DNA of 64,000 nucleotides from DATLFA01 sp039915945 (GCA_039915945.1 JBDSMH010000048.1:50968-114967), one strand, 5' to 3'; positions 8,733 to 18,202 are shown, counted from the stretch's first letter. Numbers and translations are program-made. Notes: a model not told the origin generated them from the letters alone.

Positions 8733-9539
8733 ATGCAGAATCCACTCGACGCCTACAGCCTCGCCGGCAAGGTCGCAGTTGTGACCGGTGCCGCGAGTGG
8801 CATCGGTGAGGCCGCGTCCGAGATGTTTGCCGCATGCGGGGCAGCAGTTGTGTGTGCCGATCTCAACGCCACCGGTGCCGGGGCGACCGCTCAACGCATC
8901 TCCAATGCCGGCGGCCGTTCCTTGGCCATGGCATGCAACGTGACGTCGCGCGACGACGTGCGCATGCTCGTCGACAAGGCCGTCGCCGAGTTCGGGCGTA
9001 TCGATGTCATGTGCAACGTGGCCGGTGCCATGTTCCCCGGCCAACTCGAGGACCTCACCGACGAAGTGCTCGACGCCGGCATCAACCTCAACTTGAAGGG
9101 CGTCATCTACGGCACGCAGCACGCCATCACGGCGATGCGCGCGGCCGGCAACGGCGGTTCGATCATCAACGTGTCGTCGGGCGCCATCGATATGCCCGTC
9201 GAAGGCATCAGCCTCTATGCGTTCACCAAGGCCGCAGTGGCGATGCTGTCGATGTCCGTCGCGAAAGAGGTTGGCCGCTACGGCATCCGCGTCAACGCGA
9301 TCGCTCCTGGCTCGACCCTCACCGCGTTCACCACGTGGCGCCTGCAAAACCCCGACGGCACCACCAACCAAGACGCGTACGACGCGTTCATCGAACGGAT
9401 GAAGGGCATGTCGCCCCTCGGGTCGATCGGCGAGGCCGTAGACCAGGCGCAGTTGATGCTCTATCTCGCGTCCGACGCGTCGCGGTGGGCCACGGGCCAG
9501 ATCTGGCGCGTCAACGGTGGCCAGACCTCGCAGTGGTGA
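8733..9539 (+). CDS. Short-chain dehydrogenase/reductase
   Basis: A 268-residue classical SDR with cofactor motif T-G-A-A-S-G-I-G, N-V-A-G in place of N-N-A-G, catalytic Ser in N-V-S-S-G-A-I-D and Y-A-F-T-K as the Tyr-x-x-x-Lys pair. The C-terminal W-A-T-G-Q-I-W-R-V-N-G-G is typical. A good GAAGGAG ribosome site lies seven bases before ATG 8733. It diverges from the SDR operon at 8639 and converges with a broken gene at 9511, overlapping it by 29 bases. A role in the same catabolic pathway is plausible but unproven. Confidence 0.9.
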   Translation: MQNPLDAYSLAGKVAVVTGAASGIGEAASEMFAACGAAVVCADLNATGAGATAQRISNAGGRSLAMACNVTSRDDVRMLVDKAVAEFGRIDVMCNVAGAMFPGQLEDLTDEVLDAGINLNLKGVIYGTQHAITAMRAAGNGGSIINVSSGAIDMPVEGISLYAFTKAAVAMLSMSVAKEVGRYGIRVNAIAPGSTLTAFTTWRLQNPDGTTNQDAYDAFIERMKGMSPLGSIGEAVDQAQLMLYLASDASRWATGQIWRVNGGQTSQW

Positions 9540-10671
9540 TGAGTGCCGCTCGTTCGCGGCGCTCCTCGCCCTCCCGCGCTCGTTGGCGGCGCCGCCGGAT
9601 CGTTGTCACGGCCGCCCAGAGCAGCACCAGCGGGATGAACACGATGACGATCCGGTAGAGCCCGCGCGATCGGGCGCCGTCGAGTTCATCATGAAGCGCG
9701 AGCACGTTGGCGTTCGCTGTGGCGAAGCTGTCCTTCGAGAATTGCTGCTTCGCCTGCTCGAGCTTCACCTCCGGCGAGGCGGACCACAGTCCGATGCGTT
9801 CGAGCAGACCCCGACCGGCGCCCAGGCGAGCATCTGCCTTGGCGATCTCACGCGCGCTCGCAAGCTCTGCCGTGGCCATGGGCGTTGCATCATCGAGGTT
9901 GGACAGCGCCTCTTCGAACCGTTGCCGCAGCACGGGCGACGGCGTGGCGCCGAACTGCGCCGCCAATTTCGCTATCTCGGCGCGCGCGCTTACAACCGTC
10001 TCCGCCTGCTTCATCAATTCGGTCGCGTTGGCAAAGGACCAGGAGGAATGAACTGGGGGATCACCGCGGGCAACCTCCACTCACCCGCCGCGGCAACCAG
10101 CGCTTCGTAGCGGGCCCGGGCGGCCGGCCGCGCGGCGAGCCACTCGACGGACGTGGGTCCTGCGGGAAACACGTACTTGTCGAAGAGTGGCCGTGTCTTG
10201 GTCGACCGGGCGTCGTACTCGAGTAGATCGAGTAGCAAGTGGCTGCCCACCGACGAAGTCGTCAGATCCACCCCGTAGGACGATCGCTGGTCGATCACGA
10301 CACGCGTGATCAACTGGCGCACTGCGTCGACACCGACCTCGTCGACGATCTCTTGCATCATCCAGTCGACCGTGTTGGCGACGTAGCGATCGGTCGGTCC
10401 CGAGGCGGGAGTGATCCTCGGGATCCATCCGTCGAGCGAGGTCGCCGCCGCGTCACCGGTATTCGGCGCCGCGGGTCGCGGGATCGGCTGTCCCTTCTTC
10501 CGCGCGATCTCCCGAGCAAGAACGTCCGCGAAGGCCACCTTGATCCACTCGGTCGGTGCACTGATGCGGGACCAACCTTCCACCGTTTTGAGCAACGTCT
10601 CGTCGTCGACATCGACCATGCCGCATGGGCGCGAGGAGCGCTGCGGCAACCAACGGCCGACGACGGATCAT
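9511..10671 (-). pseudogene. Frameshifted gene for a secreted, C-terminally anchored protein
   Basis: Three minus-strand frames appear to be parts of one gene. ATG 10671 begins a signal peptide (M-I-R-R-R-P-L-V-A-A-A-L-L-A-P) in one frame. From about 10629 the coding passes to a second frame carrying about 190 residues. Near 10055-10059 it returns to the first frame, which ends at 9511 with a helix-rich domain, a transmembrane segment (I-V-I-V-F-I-P-L-V-L-L-W-A-A-V) and a basic tail. Both switches lie at G/C runs: GGG at 10627-10629 and GGGGG at 10055-10059. Removing one base at the first and adding one at the second gives a continuous secreted protein. This is either a young pseudogene or two homopolymer sequencing errors. 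I do not recognise the family. Confidence 0.6.
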
Positions 10672-10784
10672 CGACGAAGGACGGACAACGAACCATGCGT
10701 TCCGCAAGGTCCATGCGGACTAGACCGAACTGGTTCCCTTTAGCGGTGCGAACTCAGGGCGATGTGACCTCAGCGCAGAGCTGC

Positions 10785-11963
10785 CTACCGCGGGGAGCGC
10801 GGCATGCCCAAGCCGACCATCGCGATGATCTCGCGCTGCACTTCGTTGACGCCGCCGCCGAAGGTGCCCACCGGTGCGGCGCGAAACGCGTGCTCGAGTT
10901 CGCCTTCGATGATCGCGGCCGGCGAGTACTTGGCGACGTAGGAACCCTGGCCGAGCACCTCCATCAGCGAACGAAACGCTTCGATCTTGAGTTCGGTGCC
11001 GAACACCTTCATCGCCGATGCATCGGCCGGACTGAGCGCCGCGGATTCGAGCGCCGAGGCGACCTTCCAGTTGTAGAGCTTGAGCGCGTCATTGCGCGCC
11101 CACACACGGGCCAGCGCGAGTCGCACCCACTGATGATCGATCACGCGACGACCATCGCTGCCGGTCGTCTCCTTCGCCCACGCGGTGACCCGTCGCAGCG
11201 GACCATCGATGTTGCCCGACGGCGCGAGGCCGACTCGTTCGTGGTTGAGCTGCGCGGTGATGAGTCGCCAACCACCGTTGACCTCACCGACCACTGCACT
11301 GTGCGGCACGCGCACGCCGTCGTAGTACGTGGCGTTCGTATGGCCGCCACCGAGTAGCCAGATGGGCGAGTGGGCGAACCCGGGGCTCGCCGTCGGCACC
11401 GTGAAGATCGTGATGCCTTTGTGCCGCGGCGCGTGTTGGTCCGTGCGCGCCGCCAGCCATACGTAGTCCGCGTCGTGACCACCCGTGGTGAAGATCTTTT
11501 GCCCGTTGATGATCCACTCGTCGCCATCACGATCGGCACGCGTGGAGAGATTGGCGAGATCGGTACCGGCGCTCGGTTCGCTGTACCCGATCGCGAAGTG
11601 CAACTCGCCGGCGAGGATCTTGGGGAGGAAGAATTGCTTTTGTTCTTGCGATCCGTAGACCTGCAACGCGGGGCCAACGGTGTTGAGCGTGACGAACGGC
11701 AGCGGCACGTTGGCGGCCATCGCCTCTTCGAAGAAGATGAGTTGCTCCATGGGCGTGTAGCCCTTGCCGCCCCACTCCTTCTTCCAACCGGTGCCCAACC
11801 ATCCGTCGCTGCCGAGGCGGCGAACGATGGCGCGGTAGTTGACGCCACCGGCGTGCTCACCCTTGCCCAGCGAGCGACCGAGGTCGGACGTCATCAATGC
11901 GGCGAAATACGAACGGAGTTCGTCGCGCAGTGCGTTCTGCTCGGCGGTGAGGGCTAGGTCCAT
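10785..11963 (-). CDS. Acyl-CoA dehydrogenase
   Basis: A 392-residue FAD-dependent acyl-CoA dehydrogenase introducing an alpha-beta double bond. The family signatures are the segment G-Y-S-E-P-S-A-G-T-D-L-A-N-L, the flavin-binding region W-I-I-N-G-Q-K-I-F-T-T, and the C-terminal G-G-G-V-N-E-V-Q-R-E-I-I-A. The G-G-G-x-x-E-V-Q form is common in actinobacterial FadE proteins of sterol and branched-chain degradation, some of which work as heteromers. I prefer ATG 11963 because TAAGGT (11971-11976) lies exactly 7 nt upstream. A GTG nine bases earlier is possible. Physiological substrate unknown. Confidence 0.93.
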   Translation of the reverse strand: MDLALTAEQNALRDELRSYFAALMTSDLGRSLGKGEHAGGVNYRAIVRRLGSDGWLGTGWKKEWGGKGYTPMEQLIFFEEAMAANVPLPFVTLNTVGPALQVYGSQEQKQFFLPKILAGELHFAIGYSEPSAGTDLANLSTRADRDGDEWIINGQKIFTTGGHDADYVWLAARTDQHAPRHKGITIFTVPTASPGFAHSPIWLLGGGHTNATYYDGVRVPHSAVVGEVNGGWRLITAQLNHERVGLAPSGNIDGPLRRVTAWAKETTGSDGRRVIDHQWVRLALARVWARNDALKLYNWKVASALESAALSPADASAMKVFGTELKIEAFRSLMEVLGQGSYVAKYSPAAIIEGELEHAFRAAPVGTFGGGVNEVQREIIAMVGLGMPRSPR

Positions 11964-11970
11964 CGAGGCC

Positions 11971-11976
11971 ACCTTA
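11971..11976 (-). promoter_or_regulatory. -10 hexamer TAAGGT for acyl-CoA dehydrogenase
   Basis: TAAGGT with a 7-nt spacer to ATG 11963. It supports a leaderless start at that codon. Confidence 0.55.
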
Positions 11977-12107
11977 GTTTCCCGGTGCGCCGGCGGCCTC
12001 GCCGAGTATCACTCTGGGTGGGATGGGTCCGCTCGCGGGCGCGTGTTTGCCACGGTGCGTGCGTTTGCTGCCGCAGCGGTCGCTGTCTCACCCCCTGTTC
12101 ATACTGA

Positions 12108-12121
12108 AAGCGCGAGCGCTT
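12108..12121. promoter_or_regulatory. Inverted repeat upstream of the DUF222/HNH gene
   Basis: AAGCGC-GA-GCGCTT, two perfect 6-bp arms with a 2-bp centre, in the 227-base gap before the HNH gene. It has the size of a small operator. No regulator can be named. Confidence 0.3.
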
Positions 12122-12190
12122 GTGAGCCTGCGTCATGGCCACTTCGAATGAGCCATCCCATCGATCGGTGGGACTGTCGTCGGAGTGGTC

Positions 12191-13240
12191 ATGGTTGTTT
12201 CAGTGTTGTCTCGTCGATCGTCATCGTTGAGTTCGGCGGTGCTCGATGGAGCACGACAGCTGTCGCTCGACATGTCAGTGTTCATCGGTTTGCTGGTCGA
12301 CTTCGATTTCAGTGGTGAGTGGGCGTTCGACAACGCGCCGAGTTGCGCGCATTGGCTGGCGGAGCGGGCCGACATCCAACTGTGCACGGTGCGCGAATGG
12401 TTACGCGTCGGCCACGCGCTGGCCGCCGTCGACGAGATCGCTCGGCGTTTCGCCGACGGCCGTTTGTCCTACAGCAAGGTCAAGGCGCTGACCCGACTCG
12501 CCGACGCCGCCAACCAGCACGAGCTCTGCGCGATCGCAGAGGGCGTCCCCGCTTCGGGTCTGGCCGTTGCGTTGGCCGCCTGGCTCAAAGACCACGAGAG
12601 CGCCGACGCCCTCGCCAAACGCCACCGGGCGGCGACCAGACTCAGCTGGCACCTCGATGTCGACGGGATGATCGTGGGGTCGTTCCGCTACTCACCCGAG
12701 GTCTTCACCGGGTTGAAGGCCGCGGTAGAGGCCGAGATGTCTCGCGCGGAGCGTGGTCGACGCGCGATCGCGATCGCAGGTTCCTCACGCAGCGTGGACA
12801 AATGGCCGTCGCTCGGCCAGCAACGAGCCGACGCCCTTCTCGCGTTGATCCTCGGTGGCGGCACCAAGGTCTCAGCCGAAGTCGTGATCCACGTCCGTGG
12901 TGACGGCTGCACCCTCGACGACGGCACCCCCATCGCCGGCAGCGTCGTCGAACGACTCATCACCGACGCGTTCTTGCGGGTGTTGATCCACGACGCCGAA
13001 GGCCGACCGATCAACGCCTCCGGCCGACACCGCCACCCCACCACCCGCCAAAAACGCGTCGTACGCGAACGCGATCGCGCCTGCGTCGACTGCGGATCAA
13101 CCGACCTGCTGCGCTACGACCACGTGCCCGACTACGCGCAGAGCCGACACACCGTCGTCGACGAACTCGAGGCCCGCTGCGCACCCTGCCATCACAAACG
13201 CCACGCCCAACAATCAGCTGCCGAGCCGGGCGGTGGGTAG
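12191..13240 (+). CDS. DUF222 / HNH endonuclease domain protein (13E12-like)
   Basis: A protein of about 349 residues with an N-terminal DUF222 region (roughly residues 15-230) and a C-terminal HNH nuclease module. The nuclease has C-V-D-C-G, then R-Y-D-H-V-P, then C-A-P-C-H-H-K-R-H, giving the zinc-binding Cys pairs and the catalytic His. This is the 13E12 repeat family abundant in actinobacterial genomes. Its members behave as multicopy, possibly mobile genes of unknown role. The start is uncertain: ATG 12191 or GTG 12185, and an internal ATG at 12272 (L-D-M-S-V-F-I) is also possible. No flanking direct repeats are visible. Confidence 0.85.
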   Translation: MVVSVLSRRSSSLSSAVLDGARQLSLDMSVFIGLLVDFDFSGEWAFDNAPSCAHWLAERADIQLCTVREWLRVGHALAAVDEIARRFADGRLSYSKVKALTRLADAANQHELCAIAEGVPASGLAVALAAWLKDHESADALAKRHRAATRLSWHLDVDGMIVGSFRYSPEVFTGLKAAVEAEMSRAERGRRAIAIAGSSRSVDKWPSLGQQRADALLALILGGGTKVSAEVVIHVRGDGCTLDDGTPIAGSVVERLITDAFLRVLIHDAEGRPINASGRHRHPTTRQKRVVRERDRACVDCGSTDLLRYDHVPDYAQSRHTVVDELEARCAPCHHKRHAQQSAAEPGGG

Positions 13241-13247
13241 CCCGTCG

Positions 13248-15629
13248 CTAGAGCCAGGCCGGACGCGTGCCGATGACGCGCTCGTCGCGCAATGTGTCGA
13301 TCTCGTCGTCGCTGAGTCCGAGGATGTCCGACAGCACCTCGTTGTTGTGCTCACCCAACGTCGGTGCCGGTCGGCCAAACGGCAAGAAGTCGCCATTCCA
13401 ACGGAAGGGGAAACTCATGTACGGCGTCCAGCCGGCAACGGCGTGCTGCATCCATTGGTGAAATTGGCGCACTTGGTGATGCGGCGTATTGCCGACGAAG
13501 TACGCGTTGTTCAACGGCGCCGAGGGCACGTGCGCGGCGATGAGCGTTTCGGCCGCGAGATCACGCGGCCTTTGCGCGAACCATGGCCGCAAGTTGTCGT
13601 CGATCTCATCATGGTGCGCGTGACGACCGGCGGCCGTGGCAAAGCGCACATCGGCGGCCCACTCAGGGTCGCCCAAGGCGGTGCGCAGGCGGGTCCACTC
13701 GTCATCGGTCTCGATCGACAGCGCCACCCACCAATCGGGTTCGATCGACGGATAGACGCCTTGCGGCGCCGCGTAGGGCGACCGGTTGCCGTGGCGTTCG
13801 AGCAGCACGCCATTGGCCGTCCACTCGATCACCTGCTCGGCCGCGATGTTGAGCGCGGGCTCGATGAGCGCGACCTCGATCAACTGTGCCTCGCCGGTGC
13901 GTTCACGATGTTCGAGGGCGAGCATCATCGCGAACGCGGCGTGCATACCGCCGACGGGATCACACACACCGCGCGGCACCATCGGTGGTCCGCCGGCGTG
14001 ACCGGTCGTCCAGGCCAGCCCCGATGCCTGCTCGATGGTCATGGCAAAGCCGGTGCGCTCACGCCACGGCCCCGACAATCCGAATGCCGGCATGCGGCAC
14101 ATGATGGCGTCGGGATTGATCTGGTGAACTTCGTCCCAACCGAGGCCAAAGTGCTCCATCACGCGCGGGGCATAGTTCTCGACGACGAGATCGGCCCACT
14201 CGACCATACGGCAGGCCAGGTCGTGGCCTTTGGGGCTCGAGACATCCACGGTGATGGCCCGCTTGCCGACGTTGACCGAGTGCGTGACCGGCGAAAATTC
14301 CCACACGTTGTCGGGCCGCCGGATGCCACCGGCAAAACGCATGCCGTCGGGGCGTTGGATCGATTCGATCTTGATGACATCGGCACCGAGGGCGGTGAGG
14401 ATGTTCACGGCAACGGGGCCCGCCCAAAACGCGGAGAAGTCGGCGATCTTGATCCCCTCGAGCGGCAGCTTTCGCTTGTCACGCCGTGCCCGCGGGAGGG
14501 ACGCGCGGCGGTTGCGTATGCGCTCGGTGTCCTCTCCTAGCTTCGGCGTGCGGCCAAACGGCACGGGCGGAACCTGCGACAGCAGATACGGCACGCGCGG
14601 CTGCTTGAACCCCGCGGGATTGTCGACGAACACCTCGCGTTCGATGAACTGGTCCATCTCCACCACGGTGCGACCGTCGCCGATCGGGCTCACGGGTATG
14701 CGCATGGCGCTGGCGAGTTCGACGATTTCATCGATGGTGTGTGCCTGCGTGAACTCTCGGATCTTCGACCAGATCCGTTCGCGGTTGGCCATGCGCGCTT
14801 CCGCGAACATCAGCTCGGGGACTGCGAGTTCGGGCGCGCCGATGAGGTGGCAAAAGTCGGTGAACTGTTGCGCGGTGATCGTGCAAAAGCCGACCCAACC
14901 ATCTTTCGCCGGTTCGATCGACGGGATCTCGAAGCTGCGCCCCAACCAGCGACCCGGGTCGTACACCGCGGTCACCTGCCGGAACACCTGGAACGACAGC
15001 ATCATCGATTCGTGCTGCGAAAGATCGACGTGCACACCGACGCCCGACGCGCGCGCTTGGCGCACGGCCGCGAGGGCGGCGGGCGCCGCGAACGACGCCA
15101 AGGCGTACTCGCCGATCCGGCCGGCCGCGGCCACCGGTTCGTTGCCGGGGATGCCGCGGTAGTCGGTCGAGCCGACCTGCGCCTGCAACGTGAACTCGTT
15201 GGCGGTGCGGTTGCTCCACGGCCCGCCCCGGCCGAAGTGCGAGAGCGAGATCAGCGACACCCGTTTGTTGGTGGCGTGCAGATCGGACAACGCCAAGCCG
15301 AGGGCCTCGATCCCACCGGGCTCGAAATCTTCCACGACGAGCTCGGCCTTGGCCGCCAACTCGAGCACGAACTCGCGTCCTTCGACCGTTGCGAGATCCG
15401 CGACAACGCTGCGCTTCGACGCATTGAGATAGGCGAACATCGGGCCCACCTCGTCGTCCTCGAACGTCGCGCCCGAGGCCGACCAGTGCCGCATCCGATC
15501 ACCGGCGGGCGCCTCGATCTTGAGGACCTCCGCGCCGGCGTCGACGAACAACTTGGTGCAGTACGGCCCGGCAATGCCGGATGTGAGATCGACGATGCGC
15601 AGGCCGTCGAGAATTGGTCGACCACTCAC
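13248..15629 (-). CDS. Double-domain class III CoA-transferase (CaiB/BaiF type)
   Basis: A 793-residue protein made of two tandem CaiB/BaiF domains. Domain 1 covers about residues 5-370 and opens with G-L-R-I-V-D-L-T-S-G-I-A-G-P. Domain 2 covers about 385-790 and opens with G-I-K-I-A-D-F-S-A-F-W-A-G-P. Typical members are single 400-residue chains that dimerise as interlocked rings, so this fusion could form the dimer in one chain. The acidic region equivalent to the active site reads V-D-L-S-Q-H-E in domain 1 and I-E-V-A-L-I-E in domain 2, so the domains may not be equally active. It starts 36 bases after a TPP enzyme and probably shares its transcript. It would transfer CoA between carboxylic acids. 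Confidence 0.92.
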   Translation of the reverse strand: MSGRPILDGLRIVDLTSGIAGPYCTKLFVDAGAEVLKIEAPAGDRMRHWSASGATFEDDEVGPMFAYLNASKRSVVADLATVEGREFVLELAAKAELVVEDFEPGGIEALGLALSDLHATNKRVSLISLSHFGRGGPWSNRTANEFTLQAQVGSTDYRGIPGNEPVAAAGRIGEYALASFAAPAALAAVRQARASGVGVHVDLSQHESMMLSFQVFRQVTAVYDPGRWLGRSFEIPSIEPAKDGWVGFCTITAQQFTDFCHLIGAPELAVPELMFAEARMANRERIWSKIREFTQAHTIDEIVELASAMRIPVSPIGDGRTVVEMDQFIEREVFVDNPAGFKQPRVPYLLSQVPPVPFGRTPKLGEDTERIRNRRASLPRARRDKRKLPLEGIKIADFSAFWAGPVAVNILTALGADVIKIESIQRPDGMRFAGGIRRPDNVWEFSPVTHSVNVGKRAITVDVSSPKGHDLACRMVEWADLVVENYAPRVMEHFGLGWDEVHQINPDAIMCRMPAFGLSGPWRERTGFAMTIEQASGLAWTTGHAGGPPMVPRGVCDPVGGMHAAFAMMLALEHRERTGEAQLIEVALIEPALNIAAEQVIEWTANGVLLERHGNRSPYAAPQGVYPSIEPDWWVALSIETDDEWTRLRTALGDPEWAADVRFATAAGRHAHHDEIDDNLRPWFAQRPRDLAAETLIAAHVPSAPLNNAYFVGNTPHHQVRQFHQWMQHAVAGWTPYMSFPFRWNGDFLPFGRPAPTLGEHNNEVLSDILGLSDDEIDTLRDERVIGTRPAWL

Positions 15630-15665
15630 GGTGCCCCCTTGTGGTGTTCGGGAATCGTAGTTGGG

Positions 15666-17282
15666 TCAGCCGAGTGCCGATTGCCGCGGATACTCGTCGT
15701 CGGGGTCGGTGATGACGTTGACGAGATACGGCACGCCGGACGCGAACGCGCGTGCGAGCGCGGGTGCGAGCTCTTTCGCGTCGGTGACGGTCTCACCTGC
15801 ACCACCCAATGCTTCGACGACGCGGTCATAGCGGGTCTCCGGCCGCAGCTCGGCCGCCACGTGATAGCCGTAGAGCTTGGTCATGGGAAACTTTTCGAGC
15901 GCCCAGCACCCGTTGTTGCCGACGACCACCACCACCGGCAGGCCGTGGCGCACGAGGGAGTCGACGTCGAGCAACGAGAAACCCGCAGCACCGTCACCCA
16001 TCATCACGACCACCTGCCGATCGGGATGCGCGATGCGCGCCGCCATCGCATAGCCCATGCCGGTGCCGAGGCAACCGTAGGGTCCGGGGTCGAGCCAGCA
16101 GCCGGGCTCGTACGAGTCGATGTACTTGCCGGCGTACGACACGAAATCCCCGCCGTCGCAGACGACGACGGCGTCGCGATCGAGCATCTTGCGCAGCTCG
16201 CCGTAGATACGGGTGGGTTTGATGGGGTCGCTGTCGGCATCGAGCAGTTGCGCATCGTGAGCACCGAGCGCTCGCTCCGCGTCGCGCAGGTGCTCGATCC
16301 ACGCTTCGTGGTCTTCACGTGGCCCGCGATGGTCGGCGAAGGCCCGCAGGATCGACGCGAGATCGCCCGCCACGGCAACGGCGGGAGTGATGTGGGTGGC
16401 GATGCGGTCGGGATGATCGACGATGTGCGCGATCTTTGCGTCGCCAAAGGTGCCAAAGCCGACACGAAAGTCGAGCGGCGTGCCGATGACGACCACCACG
16501 TCGGCGTCGCGTTTGAGCAACGAACGGGAGCTACTGAAGGCCAGTTCGTGATCAGCGGCCAGACACCCGCGGCCGAGGCCGTTGAGGTACACGGGCACCC
16601 GGAGCCATTCGGCGGCGCCGCGCAGCGCGTCCCACGCGCCGTCGAAATACACATCCGATCCCGCGATGATCGCGGGCCGTTGTGCGGTGGCGATCAACGC
16701 CGCGGCCCGCGTCACAGCATCGCTGTCGGCATCGGGCCGGTGCGGTGGTGCGTGATCGGGCAAGACGACGGTGGCGCGGTCGTAGATTACGTCGATCGGT
16801 ATGTCGACGAACACCGGCCCGCGATGGGCGGTCGCGGCGGTCTGCGCCGCGGTGTACATCACGTCGGCGATGGCGCTCGTCTCGCCAATCGTCGTGGCGA
16901 GCTTGGTGATCGGGGCCATCACGGGTACGTGATCGAATTCTTGCAGGGCGCCTCTGCCCCACCCGCGATTGCCGGCGCGCCCGCCGATGACCACCAGCGG
17001 CGACCCGTTGAACCACGCGGTCGTCGTGGCGCTCACGCCGTTGGTCACGCCGGGCCCGGCGGTCAGGGCCACGACACCGGGGCGGCGGGTCAGCTTGGCC
17101 ATCGCCTCGGCCGCGAAAGTGGCCGTCTGCTCATGGCGCACGTCGATCAACCGCACGCCCCCGCTGACCGCCGCGTCGTACAGCGGGAAGATGTGGCCGC
17201 CCGACAAGGTGAAGAGCTCTTCCACCCCGAAGTCGCGCAGCGCGGCGAGGGCCAACTCTCCCCCGTGCCCCGTGATCTCCAT
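15666..17282 (-). CDS. TPP-dependent enzyme (acetolactate synthase / 2-hydroxyacyl-CoA lyase-like)
   Basis: A 538-residue three-domain TPP enzyme. The catalytic Glu51 is in V-R-H-E-Q-T-A. The central domain follows, and the C-terminal diphosphate motif G-D-G-A-A-G-F with V-V-G-N-N lies near residue 430. Relatives include acetolactate synthases, oxalyl-CoA decarboxylase and 2-hydroxyacyl-CoA lyases. The adjacent CoA-transferase favours an acyl-CoA substrate, like the formyl-CoA transferase/oxalyl-CoA decarboxylase pair, but that is inference. No small regulatory subunit is nearby, which argues against biosynthetic IlvBN. TAGGGT (17291-17296) lies 8 nt before ATG 17282. Confidence 0.85.
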   Translation of the reverse strand: MEITGHGGELALAALRDFGVEELFTLSGGHIFPLYDAAVSGGVRLIDVRHEQTATFAAEAMAKLTRRPGVVALTAGPGVTNGVSATTTAWFNGSPLVVIGGRAGNRGWGRGALQEFDHVPVMAPITKLATTIGETSAIADVMYTAAQTAATAHRGPVFVDIPIDVIYDRATVVLPDHAPPHRPDADSDAVTRAAALIATAQRPAIIAGSDVYFDGAWDALRGAAEWLRVPVYLNGLGRGCLAADHELAFSSSRSLLKRDADVVVVIGTPLDFRVGFGTFGDAKIAHIVDHPDRIATHITPAVAVAGDLASILRAFADHRGPREDHEAWIEHLRDAERALGAHDAQLLDADSDPIKPTRIYGELRKMLDRDAVVVCDGGDFVSYAGKYIDSYEPGCWLDPGPYGCLGTGMGYAMAARIAHPDRQVVVMMGDGAAGFSLLDVDSLVRHGLPVVVVVGNNGCWALEKFPMTKLYGYHVAAELRPETRYDRVVEALGGAGETVTDAKELAPALARAFASGVPYLVNVITDPDDEYPRQSALG

Positions 17283-17290
17283 GGGGCCCC

Positions 17291-17313
17291 ACCCTAGATT
17301 CCCGCGCTAGCGT
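17291..17313. promoter_or_regulatory. Divergent -10 hexamers for the TPP enzyme and PAP2 genes
   Basis: On the minus strand TAGGGT (17296 to 17291) is 8 nt from ATG 17282. On the plus strand TAGCGT (17308-17313) is 9 nt from ATG 17323. Both fit leaderless transcription from a 40-base divergent gap. Confidence 0.5.
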
Positions 17314-17322
17314 GTGCCGCCG

Positions 17323-18159
17323 ATGCAGAGCGACGTGAGCGCATCGAGCGACGTGGTCGCCGCACGATCTACGACCGAGAGCGCGGTGGTCCCGACGTTG
17401 CGTTTGCGGTGGTGGCGCGAGGTCGGCATCGTCGCCAGCTTCTACGGCGTCTACTCGGTCGTCCGAAACCTGTTCGGCTCGGCGTCGGTGAGCCCGGACC
17501 ACGCGCTCGAGCATGCCCAGCAGGTCATCCGCGTCGAGCGAGCGGTCGGCCTCTTCCACGAACAGACGGTGCAGGGCTGGTTTCTCGGCTGGTCGTGGTT
17601 CATGTGGTTCTGGAACGTCTTCTACGGGACGTTCCACTTCGTCGTGACCATCGCCGTGCTGTTGTACCTCTTCAACCGGGTCCCCGAGCGCTACCGGCAG
17701 TGGCGCAACACCCTGGCCGCGACGACCGCCTTGGCCCTGGTCGGCTTCAGCCTCTATCCGCTGATGCCGCCCCGACTACTCAGCGTGTGCGGCGAATACG
17801 GCGGCTGCACCAACTCCGACTTCGTCGACACGCTGCATCGTTTCGGAGGGCTCTGGTCGTTCGACTCGGGCGCGATGCAGTCGATCTCCAACCAGTACGC
17901 CGCCATGCCGAGCCTTCACTTTGCGTGGTCGACGTGGTGCTGGCTCGCCCTGCGCCCGGTCGTGCAGCGGCGGTCGCTGCGCATCGCACTGGCGGCCTAC
18001 CCCTGGCTCACACTGTTCGCCATCGTGGTCACCGCCAACCACTTCTGGATCGACGCCGCCGGCGGGGCGTTGGCGCTGGGTGTCGGCTACGGGATCGGCT
18101 GGGTGGTCACCCGAGCCGCGGCCCGATGGCGCGTGTCGGGCAGGCTGTCGATCCCCTGA
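17323..18159 (+). CDS. PAP2-family membrane phosphatase/phosphotransferase
   Basis: A 278-residue integral membrane protein with about six hydrophobic segments. The PAP2 C2-like motif is P-S-L-H-F-A-W-S and the C3-like motif is N-H-F-W-I-D-A-A-G-G, together giving the two catalytic histidines and the Asp. The C1 lysine/arginine motif is weak, as in the Aur1/inositol phosphotransferase branch. It could dephosphorylate a lipid phosphate or transfer a phosphoinositol-like head group. It lies 56 bases upstream of dxs on the same strand, so an isoprenoid-phosphate substrate is an attractive but unproven idea. Confidence 0.8.
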   Translation: MQSDVSASSDVVAARSTTESAVVPTLRLRWWREVGIVASFYGVYSVVRNLFGSASVSPDHALEHAQQVIRVERAVGLFHEQTVQGWFLGWSWFMWFWNVFYGTFHFVVTIAVLLYLFNRVPERYRQWRNTLAATTALALVGFSLYPLMPPRLLSVCGEYGGCTNSDFVDTLHRFGGLWSFDSGAMQSISNQYAAMPSLHFAWSTWCWLALRPVVQRRSLRIALAAYPWLTLFAIVVTANHFWIDAAGGALALGVGYGIGWVVTRAAARWRVSGRLSIP

Positions 18160-18202
18160 GTTTCCTGCCGGCCGGCGACGGCGGACCGGCCGCCTCGGCG
18201 GT

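Noticed and set aside
10014..10080. TGA at 10014 as a recoded stop
   Set aside because: The continuing protein is in another frame, so a frameshift explains it better than stop read-through.
12191..13240. DUF222/HNH gene as a group I or II intron or intein
   Set aside because: It is a free-standing complete gene with no host gene interrupted and no intron-like flanks.
14739..17297. Long plus-strand open frame of 852 codons
   Set aside because: It lies antisense to the CoA-transferase and TPP enzyme, and its residues are Arg/His/Asp-rich without any family pattern. Such shadow frames are common in GC-rich DNA.
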